A stretch of DNA of 64,000 nucleotides from JAPPLG01 sp965199935 (GCA_965199935.1 CBDATD010000001.1:806001-870000), one strand, 5' to 3'. Counted from the stretch's first letter, positions 16,586-24,639 are shown. The notes: generated by a model not told the origin, from the sequence alone. A program made the numbers and translations.

Positions 16586-18118
16586 TTATTTGTTGTAATC
16601 AATTTTAGATAGATTTTTTAAAATGTGCTTATTCAATATTGCCTCCTCTTTCATTTGTTTTTCCAGAGTACTTTTTAATTCATTGAATTTTTCTGAAAAG
16701 TTAAAATCATCTTTTTCCTCTGGAAGTCCTACATATCGTCCTGGACTTAAGACGTAGTCCAATTTTTTAATTTCACTCAAAGGAATTGAACTGCAAAAGC
16801 CAGGGATGTTTTTATAAGATTTTTCTCCTTTTTTCCACTTATGGTAAACACTTGCAATTTTCTTAGTATCTTGATCCGAAAATTCCCGGTTTTTTCTGTT
16901 GATCAAATGCCCTAAATTTTTGGCATCAATAAACAATATCTCTTCTTTTCTTTCCGTTTTACCTCTTCTTAAAAACCAAAGAGATGCAGGGATTTGTGTA
17001 TTTAAAAACAGTTTTGAAGGCAGATTCACAATGCAATCTACTAATCCCTCATCTATAAGGTTTTTTCGAATGACGTCTTCATTAGAAGATTTGGAAGTCA
17101 GCGAGCCTTTAGCCATAACAAAACCAGTTGCACCCCCTTGAGGAGTCAAGTGATAAACAAAGTGTTGAATCCATGCAAAGTTTGCATTGCTTGCAGGCGG
17201 AATGCCGTACTTCCATCGGCCGTCTTGTTTTAATGAACTCCCGCTCCAATTGCTGTCATTAAACGGAGGATTGGCAATAACAAAGTCTGCTTTCAGGTCA
17301 GGGTGTTCGTTTCTTAAGAATGAGCCTTCATTGTTCCACTTGATCTGTGAGCTATCAATGCCTCGAATAGCTAGGTTCATCTTTGCAAGCCTCCAAGTGG
17401 TTTGATTGCTTTCTTGTCCATAAATGGAAATATTTTTGACTAAACCCTGATGCTTTTTGATAAATTCTTCAGATTGAACAAACATACCTCCAGTGCCGCA
17501 ACAAGGATCAAAGACACGCCCCTTATAAGGCTCTAACATTTCCACAAGCAGTTTAACCACAGAGAGGGGGGTGTAAAACTGTCCTCCTTTTTTACCCTCA
17601 GCTATTCCAAATTGGCCTAGAAAATACTCAAACACATGGCCTAGAATGTCTCCATTTCGATTCTTTGCAGACTCCATGTCAATATTATTAAATTCATCAA
17701 TGAGTTTACCTAAATTTAAGGGGTCGAGATTTCCTCTAGCATAAACTTTTGGAAGCACATTTTTAAGAGAGGAATTTTCTTTTTCAATAGCATCCATTGC
17801 TGAATCAATATCTTTGCCAATTTCCGGTAATTTAGCACGGGAACATAAATAGGGCCAACGAGCGGAAGGAGGCACATAGAAAATATTTTCTGCTATGTAT
17901 TGATCACGATCTTCTAGATCAGTTTTTTTTCTTCTTTTCAATCTATTATAAAGAGCCTCAAAAGAGTCAGAAATGTATTTTAAAAAAATCAATCCTAGGA
18001 CGATGTGCTTATATTCTGCCGCATCAATATTTTTTCTCAAACTGTCCGCGGCCTCCCATAGTTTTTTCTCTATAGGAGCTTTATTCTTTATGATCGTTTT
18101 TGATCTATTTTTTAGCAT
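16586..18118 (-). CDS. hsdM: Type I DNA methyltransferase subunit (N6-adenine)
   Basis: HsdM methylates adenine in the site recognised by HsdS and forms the M2S1 core for HsdR. The SAM-binding motif is DPCCGTGG (about residue 206) and the catalytic motif is NPPF (about 285). An N-terminal helical domain starts around KKLWEAADSLR. The 510 residues are full length. It is the first gene of the minus-strand operon, with hepT starting 11 bp downstream. A repeat-rich stretch lies upstream of it. Confidence 0.95.
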   Translation of the reverse strand: MLKNRSKTIIKNKAPIEKKLWEAADSLRKNIDAAEYKHIVLGLIFLKYISDSFEALYNRLKRRKKTDLEDRDQYIAENIFYVPPSARWPYLCSRAKLPEIGKDIDSAMDAIEKENSSLKNVLPKVYARGNLDPLNLGKLIDEFNNIDMESAKNRNGDILGHVFEYFLGQFGIAEGKKGGQFYTPLSVVKLLVEMLEPYKGRVFDPCCGTGGMFVQSEEFIKKHQGLVKNISIYGQESNQTTWRLAKMNLAIRGIDSSQIKWNNEGSFLRNEHPDLKADFVIANPPFNDSNWSGSSLKQDGRWKYGIPPASNANFAWIQHFVYHLTPQGGATGFVMAKGSLTSKSSNEDVIRKNLIDEGLVDCIVNLPSKLFLNTQIPASLWFLRRGKTERKEEILFIDAKNLGHLINRKNREFSDQDTKKIASVYHKWKKGEKSYKNIPGFCSSIPLSEIKKLDYVLSPGRYVGLPEEKDDFNFSEKFNELKSTLEKQMKEEAILNKHILKNLSKIDYNK

Positions 18119-18442
18119 ATGTTCTTAGGGTACGCAGAAAATTTCGATCTGCCAAGCAGAATCATTATTACAGTTTAAATAATAGTCAGCTGGCTATATT
18201 GATGCATATTCAGTAGAGGCATTCATTGCATACGTTGAAAGAATGAATAAAAAGATTTTCTGCTTGCGTTTAAAAAGGTGTGTAAGGTACTGTTCAAGCC
18301 AGTGGTCGAATGTGGACACTGTCGTTCCCGTAGGTATGGGAATGAGATCGTATGGAGGTGGATTCTCATTTTCGTGGAGCAAGGTAATGAGGTGTTAGCT
18401 GAAATTGTCGAGCAAAAGAGTTTGGAATGCAGATCGTGTAGG
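18119..18442. other. Gene-free leader of hsdM with degenerate palindromes
   Basis: No credible gene is seen. A short imperfect palindrome near 18318-18345 (GTTCCCGTAGGTATGGGAA) resembles the CAGGAATCC-type palindromes found elsewhere in the window. Frames open here run straight through repeats and look non-coding. Confidence 0.4.
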
Positions 18443-18518
18443 ACTGGATTCCTGTTTTCGGGCTTGACGAGTGGTGTACTTCTTGAGTACGTCATTCCTG
18501 CGGAAGCAGGAATCCAGT
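18443..18518. mobile_element. 76-bp MITE-like element with perfect 12-bp terminal inverted repeats
   Basis: The ends are ACTGGATTCCTG (18443-18454) and CAGGAATCCAGT (18507-18518), perfect inverted copies. A second internal palindrome (ATTCCTGCGGAAGCAGGAAT) sits at the right end. It resembles the widespread palindromic repeats that translate as PAKAGIQ in open frames, and related half-copies lie near 19797, 34747, 34830, 36409 and 46606. No transposase is present, so any movement would need help from elsewhere. Confidence 0.55.
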
Positions 18519-18529
18519 GTGCAAAGTTG

Positions 18530-18907
18530 ATGGTTAGTGTGGAGGAATTGTGGTATAAAAAATAGTCTTTTGAGACTATTTTTTATAAGAAACAATGAAG
18601 AGGGCTGGGGGATGAGTTATTTGGAATATAAGAGTTTCTTCAATAATTTAAACTGGCGTTCAAATTATTTCAGGGCGAAAAAATGATTAAGAATGTTATT
18701 GCTGTCGAGCCGGTGGTTGGTGTGAGAGAATTGTGGTATAAAAAATAGTCTTTTGAGACTATTTTTTATAAGAAACAATGAAGAGGGCTGGGGGATGAGT
18801 TATTTAGAATATAAGAGTTTCTTCAATAATTTAAACTGGCGTTCAAATTATTTCAGGGCGAAAAAATGATTAAGAATGTTATTGTTGTCGAGCCAGTGGT
18901 TGGTGTG
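18530..18907. repeat. Two tandem copies of a 183-bp unit, each with a strong AT-rich hairpin
   Basis: The unit at 18530-18712 is repeated at 18713-18907 with very few differences (for example GCTGTCGAGCCGG versus GTTGTCGAGCCAG). Each copy begins with a perfect 15-bp inverted repeat around a 4-nt loop (TATAAAAAATAGTCT, at 18554-18587 and 18737-18770), which ends in T6 and could terminate transcription in either direction. No gene is seen inside. The pair lies between the divergent hsdM and ZIP genes. Confidence 0.75.
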
Positions 18908-18950
18908 TAGGAAGAATGTTAAGAAAAGTTGACTTGGGATAGGCGAAAAT

Positions 18951-19700
18951 ATGGTTCAGATTGTGATTGGGGCTTTGGTGATACCGGCTGTTTTGTTTTT
19001 TGTGTTGAGTTTGTCTGAAAAGATTTTAACTCTTAAAAGAATATTTTCTCAGAATCATATTACATCTTTAAGCGCAGGGCTTTTAACAGGCCTCATTTTC
19101 TTTAAATTTCTGCCTCACAGCTTAGAAGATATTTCCCCTTTTGTATTTTCTATAACCATTTTGTGTTCTCTCATTTTACTTCTTTTGATCGAAACACACC
19201 TCACAGGGGTGTTGGCTCGGTTGTTTCCGAAATGGGATCAAAAAGAATCCGGCGATTGCAGCCATTACCACCAACACCATCATCATCTTGCCAGCGGCTC
19301 ATTTTCAGCGGTAGGCTGTCTTCTTATTTGTTCTTTTTTTGACGGCATCCGTATGGGTTCGGCTTTATGGATTGACTCCGCCGCCAGTGTAATGACCATT
19401 GTGGCTTTATTCGCTCATATTTTACCGGAAGGTTTGGCTGTTTTATTACTGGCTCAAGGCTCCGGCAGTAAGAACAGTTCGTTCATTTTAAAACTTGTTC
19501 TCTGTAGTCTTTTTGGCATAGGGATTTTATTGACTGGCGCAGGCCATTTTGGAGTTTTTGAAAAAGTGATTTTGATGTTTTCAACGGCATCTCTTTTTTA
19601 CGTGGTGTTTATTCATTTACTGCCTGCGGCCTTTGAGAAGAAAAATCAAAAATGGTTTTTCTCCGCTCTGCTCTTTTCCACTTTGCTGTTGATTCATTAA
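18951..19700 (+). CDS. ZIP-family divalent metal (zinc) transporter
   Basis: A polytopic inner-membrane protein of 249 residues with about 7-8 hydrophobic segments. Key ZIP residues are visible: FLPHSLED in the third segment, a cytosolic His-rich loop (HYHQHHHH, around residues 105-112), and the metal-binding HILPEGLAV in a core helix. ZIP proteins import zinc or related cations. The usual second core motif HxxxE appears altered (SFFDGIRMGSA and DSAAS lie where it would be), so ion selectivity is uncertain. It stands alone between repeat-containing gaps; GGATAGGCG precedes the ATG. Confidence 0.78.
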   Translation: MVQIVIGALVIPAVLFFVLSLSEKILTLKRIFSQNHITSLSAGLLTGLIFFKFLPHSLEDISPFVFSITILCSLILLLLIETHLTGVLARLFPKWDQKESGDCSHYHQHHHHLASGSFSAVGCLLICSFFDGIRMGSALWIDSAASVMTIVALFAHILPEGLAVLLLAQGSGSKNSSFILKLVLCSLFGIGILLTGAGHFGVFEKVILMFSTASLFYVVFIHLLPAAFEKKNQKWFFSALLFSTLLLIH

Positions 19701-19825
19701 CCTCTTATGTAAAAAGAAGCTCTTGCTTTTGTGGAGGGGTGTGCAAAAACAGGAGTTCAGACATACACAAGAAGCAAGTCATATGTGTAAGGCGGATTCC
19801 CGCTTTTGCGGGAACAGCGTTCAGA

Positions 19826-19850
19826 AGATTTTTTGGACCTCTTGCGGTGC
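19826..19850 (+). repeat. Remnant matching the 3' end of the next AAA ATPase gene
   Basis: GAAGATTTTTTGGACCTCTTG here also occurs at about 21053-21073, inside the last codons of the AAA ATPase gene (encoding EDFLDLL). The two copies therefore bracket that gene as direct repeats of at least 21 bp. Possible explanations are a trace of an earlier tandem copy of the gene, or of its insertion. Confidence 0.5.
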
Positions 19851-19860
19851 TTTCTTTATA

Positions 19861-19889
19861 TTGACATTATTTGTTTCGTGAATTATAAT
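19861..19889 (+). promoter_or_regulatory. Consensus sigma-70-type promoter for the AAA ATPase gene
   Basis: A perfect TTGACA (19861-19866) lies 17 bp before a perfect TATAAT (19884-19889). The gene start at 19921 is 31 bp further on. This is the closest match to the consensus I found in the window. Confidence 0.8.
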
Positions 19890-19904
19890 GATAATTCACG
19901 AAAC
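19873..19904. promoter_or_regulatory. Operator-like 14-bp perfect palindrome over the -10 box
   Basis: GTTTCGTGAATTAT (19873-19886) and its exact reverse complement (19891-19904) flank a 4-nt centre. The palindrome covers the spacer, the -10 box and the expected transcription start. That is the position of a repressor operator, or a 5' hairpin if transcribed. No repressor gene is adjacent. Confidence 0.6.
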
Positions 19905-19920
19905 AGTTGAGGATAAAAAT

Positions 19921-21093
19921 ATGAAAAAAATCATTCCAAGAACCATCCTCCCATTTAACTTGTTGAAAAAGTCGTCTTATTTTCTTTTTGGCCCCAGAGC
20001 CACAGGGAAAAGCACATTGATTAAGCATTATTTAAAGGCTGGAGGGATTCAAACAAACATAAAAACGGACTATATCAACTTGCTTGATTCAAAAATTTAC
20101 CTTCGCCTTAAACATGATCCTTCTCTATTGAGCTCCATGATCTCTCAAAAATATATTGTCATTGATGAGATTCAAAGGGTGCCGGAGCTGTTGAATGAGG
20201 TTCATCGTCTTATAGAGGATCAAAGAAAAAAATTTCTCCTAACAGGAAGCAGCGCTAGAAAATTGAGAAAGAAAAATACGAATCTGCTGGCCGGGCGGGC
20301 TTTGAAAGCTGAATTTTTTCCTCTGACTTGGCTGGAGCTTAAAAACGCTGGTAAGTTTAAACTTAATCATTACCTGCTTTACGGCGGCCTGCCCTTAGCT
20401 TATCTTGGTTCTCACGGAAAAGACTACCTCTACAGCTACGTTGAAACTTATCTTAAAGAAGAAATTCAGTTGGAATCTTTGGTTCGGAATCTTCCCAATT
20501 ATGTCCGATTTTTACAAAGCTCTGCTTTAAATAACGCTCAGATAATCAACTACACAAAAACAGCTAATGACGCTCAATTATCTCCTAATACAGTTCGTGA
20601 TTACTATCAAATTCTTGAAGACACCCTTATCGGTTTTCAAGTTCCCCCTTGGACAAAGTCAAAAAAAAGAAAATCTATCCAAACATCTAAATTTTATTTT
20701 TTTGACACAGGCACAGCCAACACGCTCAATGAAGTACAGCACTTGGATATCAAAGGCAGTTTATTTGGTGTTTCTTTTGAACAGTTTATTGCCTGTGAGA
20801 TTAGAGCCTGCCTTTCTTACAAAAATGTACATCTCCCCCTAAGATTTTGGAATTCAACGTCCGGGTTTGAAGTGGACTTTATTATTGGAGATCAAACAGC
20901 TATAGAGGTGAAATCTAGTAAAAAAATTACAAAGTATGATCATAAAGGCCTCTTAGCTCTTAAGGAAGAGAAAAAATGGAAGCACCTTATCATCGTCTCT
21001 CAAGACACTGTGTCTGCTCGTTTTAGGAGCGGCATTCGGCATATTTATTGGGAAGATTTTTTGGACCTCTTGTGGAAAGGCCGTTTCTTTTAA
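19921..21093 (+). CDS. AAA ATPase with DUF4143-type C-terminal domain
   Basis: Residues are counted from the ATG at 19921 (KKIIPRT), which has GAGG upstream; a start 33 bp earlier would lie in the operator. Walker A is GPRATGKST, Walker B is YIVIDEIQRVPELL, and the sensor segment is FLLTGSSARKLRK. A winged-helix region follows, then a C-terminal DUF4143 domain with a nuclease-like EVDFIIGDQTAIEVKSS pattern (PD-(D/E)XK-like). Members are common in accessory regions of bacteria and archaea, and their role is not established. A second intact paralogue lies at 26683-27843 and a fragment at about 49.7-49.9 kb. Confidence 0.85.
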   Translation: MKKIIPRTILPFNLLKKSSYFLFGPRATGKSTLIKHYLKAGGIQTNIKTDYINLLDSKIYLRLKHDPSLLSSMISQKYIVIDEIQRVPELLNEVHRLIEDQRKKFLLTGSSARKLRKKNTNLLAGRALKAEFFPLTWLELKNAGKFKLNHYLLYGGLPLAYLGSHGKDYLYSYVETYLKEEIQLESLVRNLPNYVRFLQSSALNNAQIINYTKTANDAQLSPNTVRDYYQILEDTLIGFQVPPWTKSKKRKSIQTSKFYFFDTGTANTLNEVQHLDIKGSLFGVSFEQFIACEIRACLSYKNVHLPLRFWNSTSGFEVDFIIGDQTAIEVKSSKKITKYDHKGLLALKEEKKWKHLIIVSQDTVSARFRSGIRHIYWEDFLDLLWKGRFF

Positions 21094-21110
21094 TACATTC
21101 AACTTGAAGC

Positions 21111-21199
21111 CGCGCCTTCACTTCAAGTCACATACATTGAAAAAATAAACACCCCTCTTGCGAGGAGTGTTTATTTTCTCATGCGCCTGGAGTGACTTG
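21111..21199. repeat. Direct repeat copy 1: tRNA-Leu 3' end plus terminator
   Basis: This 89-bp segment is repeated at 21313-21401, an offset of 202 bp. It holds the last 16-18 bases of the tRNA-Leu gene (GCGCCTGGAGTGACTT on the plus strand) and its downstream hairpin. Duplicated tRNA 3' ends are typical footprints of integrative elements that use tRNA attachment sites. The 113 bp between the copies contains two perfect small hairpins (21256-21278 and 21286-21305) and no gene. Confidence 0.65.
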
Positions 21200-21312
21200 C
21201 CTGCTTTGGTCACTCGCCTCACGCTCGTTCCCTGCACAGGCCCCCTTCAGGCACTCAGAAAATCATCCAGATTTTCTGCCTTGTATTGAATGCTTTCGCA
21301 TTCAACACAAGT

Positions 21313-21401
21313 CGCACCTTCACTTCAAGTCACATACATTGAAAAAATAAACACCCCTCTTGCGAGGAGTGTTTATTTTCTCATGCGCCTGGAGTGACTT
21401 G
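21313..21401. repeat. Direct repeat copy 2, overlapping the functional tRNA-Leu 3' end
   Basis: This is the partner of 21111-21199. It includes the intact tRNA acceptor/T-arm end and the terminator hairpin at 21349-21374. Confidence 0.65.
21349..21374 (-). terminator. Rho-independent terminator of tRNA-Leu
   Basis: On the minus strand AAACACTCCTC pairs with GAGGGGTGTTT around GCAA, followed by ATTTTTTC. It begins about 10 bases after the tRNA 3' end. An identical hairpin lies 202 bp further along in the duplicated segment. Confidence 0.8.
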
Positions 21402-21467
21402 AACACTCACGTTTTTGCAAACACTAGGCCCTCAACCTAGCCTGTCTACCAATTCCAGCACAGGCGC
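21384..21467 (-). tRNA. tRNA-Leu (anticodon GAG)
   Basis: The acceptor stem is GCGCCTG / CAGGCGC with discriminator A. The D-arm contains AATTGGTAGACA. The anticodon stem CTAGG / CCTAG encloses TTGAGGG, so the anticodon is GAG, reading CUC and CUU. A long variable arm (TGTTTGCAAAAACG) marks a class II tRNA, as expected for leucine. The T-arm is GAGTG-TTCAAGT-CACTC. No CCA is encoded. Confidence 0.93.
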
Positions 21468-21525
21468 TTTTTCGCTTATCCTAAATAACACTCTTCTCCC
21501 GCACCAACCACTAACTCACATAAAG

Positions 21526-22542
21526 CTACATATTTTTAAGCTTAAAATCCACCCGATGCCTATACCAGCCGGACTGACCAGGCTGATAACGCTGACGCGC
21601 CATAATTCTAAGAGCTTCATTGTCCAATATAGAATACCCCGAAGACTTCAACAATTTAATTTTATCCACGAAACCCGTATCATCCACAAAATATTGCAAA
21701 AATACAGAACCCTCATTTTTGTTTTCCTTAGCCCGCTGTGGATACACCCAAGAAGGGTTTCCGGGCGCCGGAGCCAATAACCGGCTATTTTTGATTTCTG
21801 CTGGATCCTCCTCCTTAATAATATTCTTGAGAGCCTGGGGATCTGTATTAATCTCTTCAAAGTCTCTGCTCTCTGTCCATTCCGCCTCCTCAACAGTTAT
21901 GAATTCAGACACATCTTCTTCTTGAGTTGTGGGAATTTCAGAGTTTCCAAGAGGAGAGTCGGCCCTTTCTTGTTCAACGGCGGTTAAATTCTCTGCAGGA
22001 TTGTATTGAACTTCTGGGATTTGATGGATTTCTGATGAATCCACCGGGTTCTTTTGAACAGTTTTTTCAGTATTTGAATTTTCAGTGTCTTTTTCTCTAG
22101 GTAATTTTTTTTCAGCTGTTGGTTCAGCCGCCGGTGCTGTCTTTTGAACAGTTTTTTCAGTATTTGAATTTTCAGTGTCTTTTTCTCTAGGTAATTTTTT
22201 TTCAGCTGTTGGTTCAGCCGCCGGCGCTGTCTTTTGAACAGTTTTTTCCGATTGAACAACAGAGATTTTCTTTTTCAGCTGTTGGCCGACAGTCTTCTTT
22301 AATTTTTTCTTCTTTCTTGCAACAGCTTTTTGAAGAGGCTCTTTTTGGATAGATTCTTCCTCAAGAGATTTTTCTTGTTTTTCTATTACAGGCTCTTCTA
22401 TTACAGGTTCGATAGGCTGGTCTGCGTTAAAGCGGTTCAGTAAATTCTGAGTCCATTCGGAAACAGAAGCGCCAGACCCGCTGATTAAGACAGCCCCGAT
22501 TCCAATGTGAATCAATAAAGACAAAAAAATATATTTTTTCAT
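21526..22542 (-). CDS. tonB: TonB-like energy transducer
   Basis: An N-terminal membrane anchor (FLSLLIHIGIGAVLISGSG) is followed by a long Glu/Lys/Pro-rich periplasmic linker and a C-terminal TonB domain (SVFLQYFVDDTGFVDKIKLL, then SSGYSILDNEAL). TonB passes the inner-membrane proton-motive force from ExbB/ExbD to outer-membrane receptors; no exbBD lies in the window. The linker contains two nearly identical 30-residue repeats (TVQKTAPAAEPTAEKKLPRE and the adjoining residues) and the start of a third. The 338 residues are somewhat long because of this expansion. Confidence 0.85.
   Translation of the reverse strand: MKKYIFLSLLIHIGIGAVLISGSGASVSEWTQNLLNRFNADQPIEPVIEEPVIEKQEKSLEEESIQKEPLQKAVARKKKKLKKTVGQQLKKKISVVQSEKTVQKTAPAAEPTAEKKLPREKDTENSNTEKTVQKTAPAAEPTAEKKLPREKDTENSNTEKTVQKNPVDSSEIHQIPEVQYNPAENLTAVEQERADSPLGNSEIPTTQEEDVSEFITVEEAEWTESRDFEEINTDPQALKNIIKEEDPAEIKNSRLLAPAPGNPSWVYPQRAKENKNEGSVFLQYFVDDTGFVDKIKLLKSSGYSILDNEALRIMARQRYQPGQSGWYRHRVDFKLKNM
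22051..22250. repeat. 90-bp coding tandem repeat inside tonB
   Basis: Copies start at 22051 and 22141, and a partial third starts at 22231. The two full copies differ by about one base, which points to recent in-frame duplication that lengthens the periplasmic linker by 30 residues per unit. Confidence 0.85.
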
Positions 22543-22687
22543 ATCTTCTATTTTTGTCGGAGCAATAACCTAAGGTCTTGAGTTTTTTCTCATACTTGCA
22601 GGCGGCCGTCCGCTTTTGCAGAGATGACATATGCACAGCAACAGCATAAAATAACAATATTCTTATGGCGGTGAAAGAGGGGACTCT

Positions 22688-23707
22688 ATGAATGCAGGGC
22701 CTTTACTGATGATAGGTTTAGAGGGAGAGTCTCTCACTCATCAGGAAAAAAAGACTATCCAAAAAGAAAATATCGGAGGAGTTCTGCTCTTTAAGAGAAA
22801 CTGCCGGTCCTACAAAGCTTTGAAAGAGCTTATTTCGGAGCTTTACTCTTTGAAAGTGTCATCCCCTCTGATTATAGCCATAGACCGCGAAGGAGGAGCG
22901 GTGGACCGTCTGACTCAAATCAAAGAGTTTTTCCCCTGGCCCAACCCCAGTGTCTTATCCCGCTGTTTAACTTTGCAGGAAATAGAAAAAACCAGTTACC
23001 ACCTTCACCGTGAGTTACAGCACTTAAGAATCAATATGAATTTAAGTCCTTGTTTGGATCTTTCCCATTCTCACAGCCAAGTGCTGAGAGGCAGAACTTT
23101 TTCAGAAAATCCTCTGCGTGTTTCTGAAATAGGAAAGTTTGTTATTCAGGGGGCTCGGCGGGCTGGAGTGTTAGCCTGCGCCAAACATTTTCCAGGGCAT
23201 GGAGGAGTGAGTGAAGACTCGCATGAAATGACTCCCATCGACTTGAGAGTAAAAGAACAAATTTTAGCTTCAACTCTTCCCTTTCAAAGAGCTTTTGCAG
23301 AGCACGTTCCCAGCGTGATGATGTCTCATATTTTATACCCTGCTTTGGACCCGAAAAACCAAGCTCCTTTTTCTCATATTATTGTAGATCAACTGCTCAG
23401 AAAGAAAATGGGCTTTCAAGGTCTTGTATTAACAGATGATTTAGAGATGAAAGCAGTACCTGCTTCTAATAAGGCAGAGCCGGCGGAAAAATCTTTAACA
23501 GCGGGTGTGCAGATGTTGATTTCATCGAAAAAGTCTTTTGTGGAGATTTTAAAGGGAATCAAAAATAAAACTCTTGTTCAAAGGCGTGTGAAAGAAGTGA
23601 TGAACTTCAAAAAGAAATATTGTACGATTTTGACAGACTCTTCACCACAGCCTCTTTCGAGTGAAAGGCAGAGTTGGTTTGAGGAGCTTGAAAAAAGAAA
23701 AAGGTGA
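22688..23707 (+). CDS. nagZ: Beta-N-acetylhexosaminidase, glycoside hydrolase family 3
   Basis: NagZ removes N-acetylglucosamine from GlcNAc-anhydroMurNAc peptides during peptidoglycan recycling. The family 3 signature KHFPGHGGVSEDSHE is present and includes the catalytic His/Asp loop. The nucleophile aspartate is in VLTDDLEMKA. The 339 residues match the cytosolic single-domain type, with no signal peptide. GAGGGGA lies upstream of the ATG. It is followed by two peptide-type permease genes and mltG on the same strand, which supports a murein recycling operon. Confidence 0.95.
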   Translation: MNAGPLLMIGLEGESLTHQEKKTIQKENIGGVLLFKRNCRSYKALKELISELYSLKVSSPLIIAIDREGGAVDRLTQIKEFFPWPNPSVLSRCLTLQEIEKTSYHLHRELQHLRINMNLSPCLDLSHSHSQVLRGRTFSENPLRVSEIGKFVIQGARRAGVLACAKHFPGHGGVSEDSHEMTPIDLRVKEQILASTLPFQRAFAEHVPSVMMSHILYPALDPKNQAPFSHIIVDQLLRKKMGFQGLVLTDDLEMKAVPASNKAEPAEKSLTAGVQMLISSKKSFVEILKGIKNKTLVQRRVKEVMNFKKKYCTILTDSSPQPLSSERQSWFEELEKRKR

Positions 23708-23711
23708 TTTT

Positions 23712-24626
23712 ATGCATCGAATAGCCCGCCGCCTGCTTTTTAGCTGTATAGCTTTAATCGGTGTTGTCAGTTTTAGTTTTCTCTTGGTTCATTTCGTTCC
23801 TGGGGATCCTGTAGATTTAATTTTAGGGGAGCAGGCTTCCGCTCTAGATCAGATGGAATTAAGAAAACAAATGGGATTTGATCAGCCTTTGTGGCGGCAA
23901 TATTTTCACTACGCAGGGCAGGCTTTTCAATTAAATTTAGGACGCTCCGTCTATGATCAACAGCCTGTCACTTCGCATATTCAACAGGCTTTTTTCCCCA
24001 CATTGTTTTTGACTTTAAGCGCTCTTTTTTTCTCTGTGCTGTGGGGAATCCCCTTAGGAGTGTTCAGTGCTGTTTATAAAAATTCTTTTTTAGATCGTTT
24101 GGGCTCTTTAGTCAGTGTGTGCGGTTTTTCCCTCCCTGTGTTTTTTTCAGCTCCTTTATTGATATGGGTTTTTGCTGTCTATTGGCCGATTTTTCCTGTC
24201 AGCGGACAAGGAGGTTTTCTTCACTATATTCTGCCTTCAGTGAGTTTGGCTTTGCCTTTGGGATCTGCTCTTTGTCAGATGAGCCGCTCCTCTTTACTTG
24301 AAATTATTCAAAAAGATTACATCCGAACGGCTCAAGCGAAAGGTTTGGGGAGGAAAAAAATTTATTTTAAACATGCATTCAAACCTGTCCTAGTGCCTAT
24401 TATTACAATTTTAAGCTTGCAGTTCGCGGCTCTTCTCTCCGGTGTTATTATTGTTGAAACTATTTTTGATTGGTCTGGTTTGGGGCTGTTGCTTTTTCAG
24501 TCTATTTCTCGAAGAGACTACCCCGTGATACAAGCCTGTGTTTTGGTTATTGCTGTTATTTATTTAACCGTAAATGTGTTGGCTGATTTTGCCTATGCTT
24601 TGGTTCATCCGCAAATGAGAAGCTAA
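23712..24626 (+). CDS. ABC transporter permease, DppB/OppB type
   Basis: An inner-membrane permease with about six transmembrane helices. The family N-terminus is seen (FLLVHFVPGDPVDLILGEQA), as is the EAA-type cytoplasmic loop around YIRTAQAKGLGRKKI. Such permeases pair with a DppC-type partner, ATPases and a periplasmic binding protein to import peptides. I chose the ATG at 23712, four bases after the nagZ stop and preceded by AAAAAGGTG; an upstream start at 23661 would overlap nagZ and lacks family similarity. No ATPase or binding protein is adjacent, so these partners must be elsewhere. Confidence 0.88.
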   Translation: MHRIARRLLFSCIALIGVVSFSFLLVHFVPGDPVDLILGEQASALDQMELRKQMGFDQPLWRQYFHYAGQAFQLNLGRSVYDQQPVTSHIQQAFFPTLFLTLSALFFSVLWGIPLGVFSAVYKNSFLDRLGSLVSVCGFSLPVFFSAPLLIWVFAVYWPIFPVSGQGGFLHYILPSVSLALPLGSALCQMSRSSLLEIIQKDYIRTAQAKGLGRKKIYFKHAFKPVLVPIITILSLQFAALLSGVIIVETIFDWSGLGLLLFQSISRRDYPVIQACVLVIAVIYLTVNVLADFAYALVHPQMRS

Positions 24627-24639
24627 ATTTGGAAAAACT

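Noticed and set aside
18278..18565. 95-residue open frame on the plus strand containing VIPAEAGIQ
   Set aside because: The peptide is the translation of the palindromic repeat, and the frame has no ribosome binding site or family similarity.
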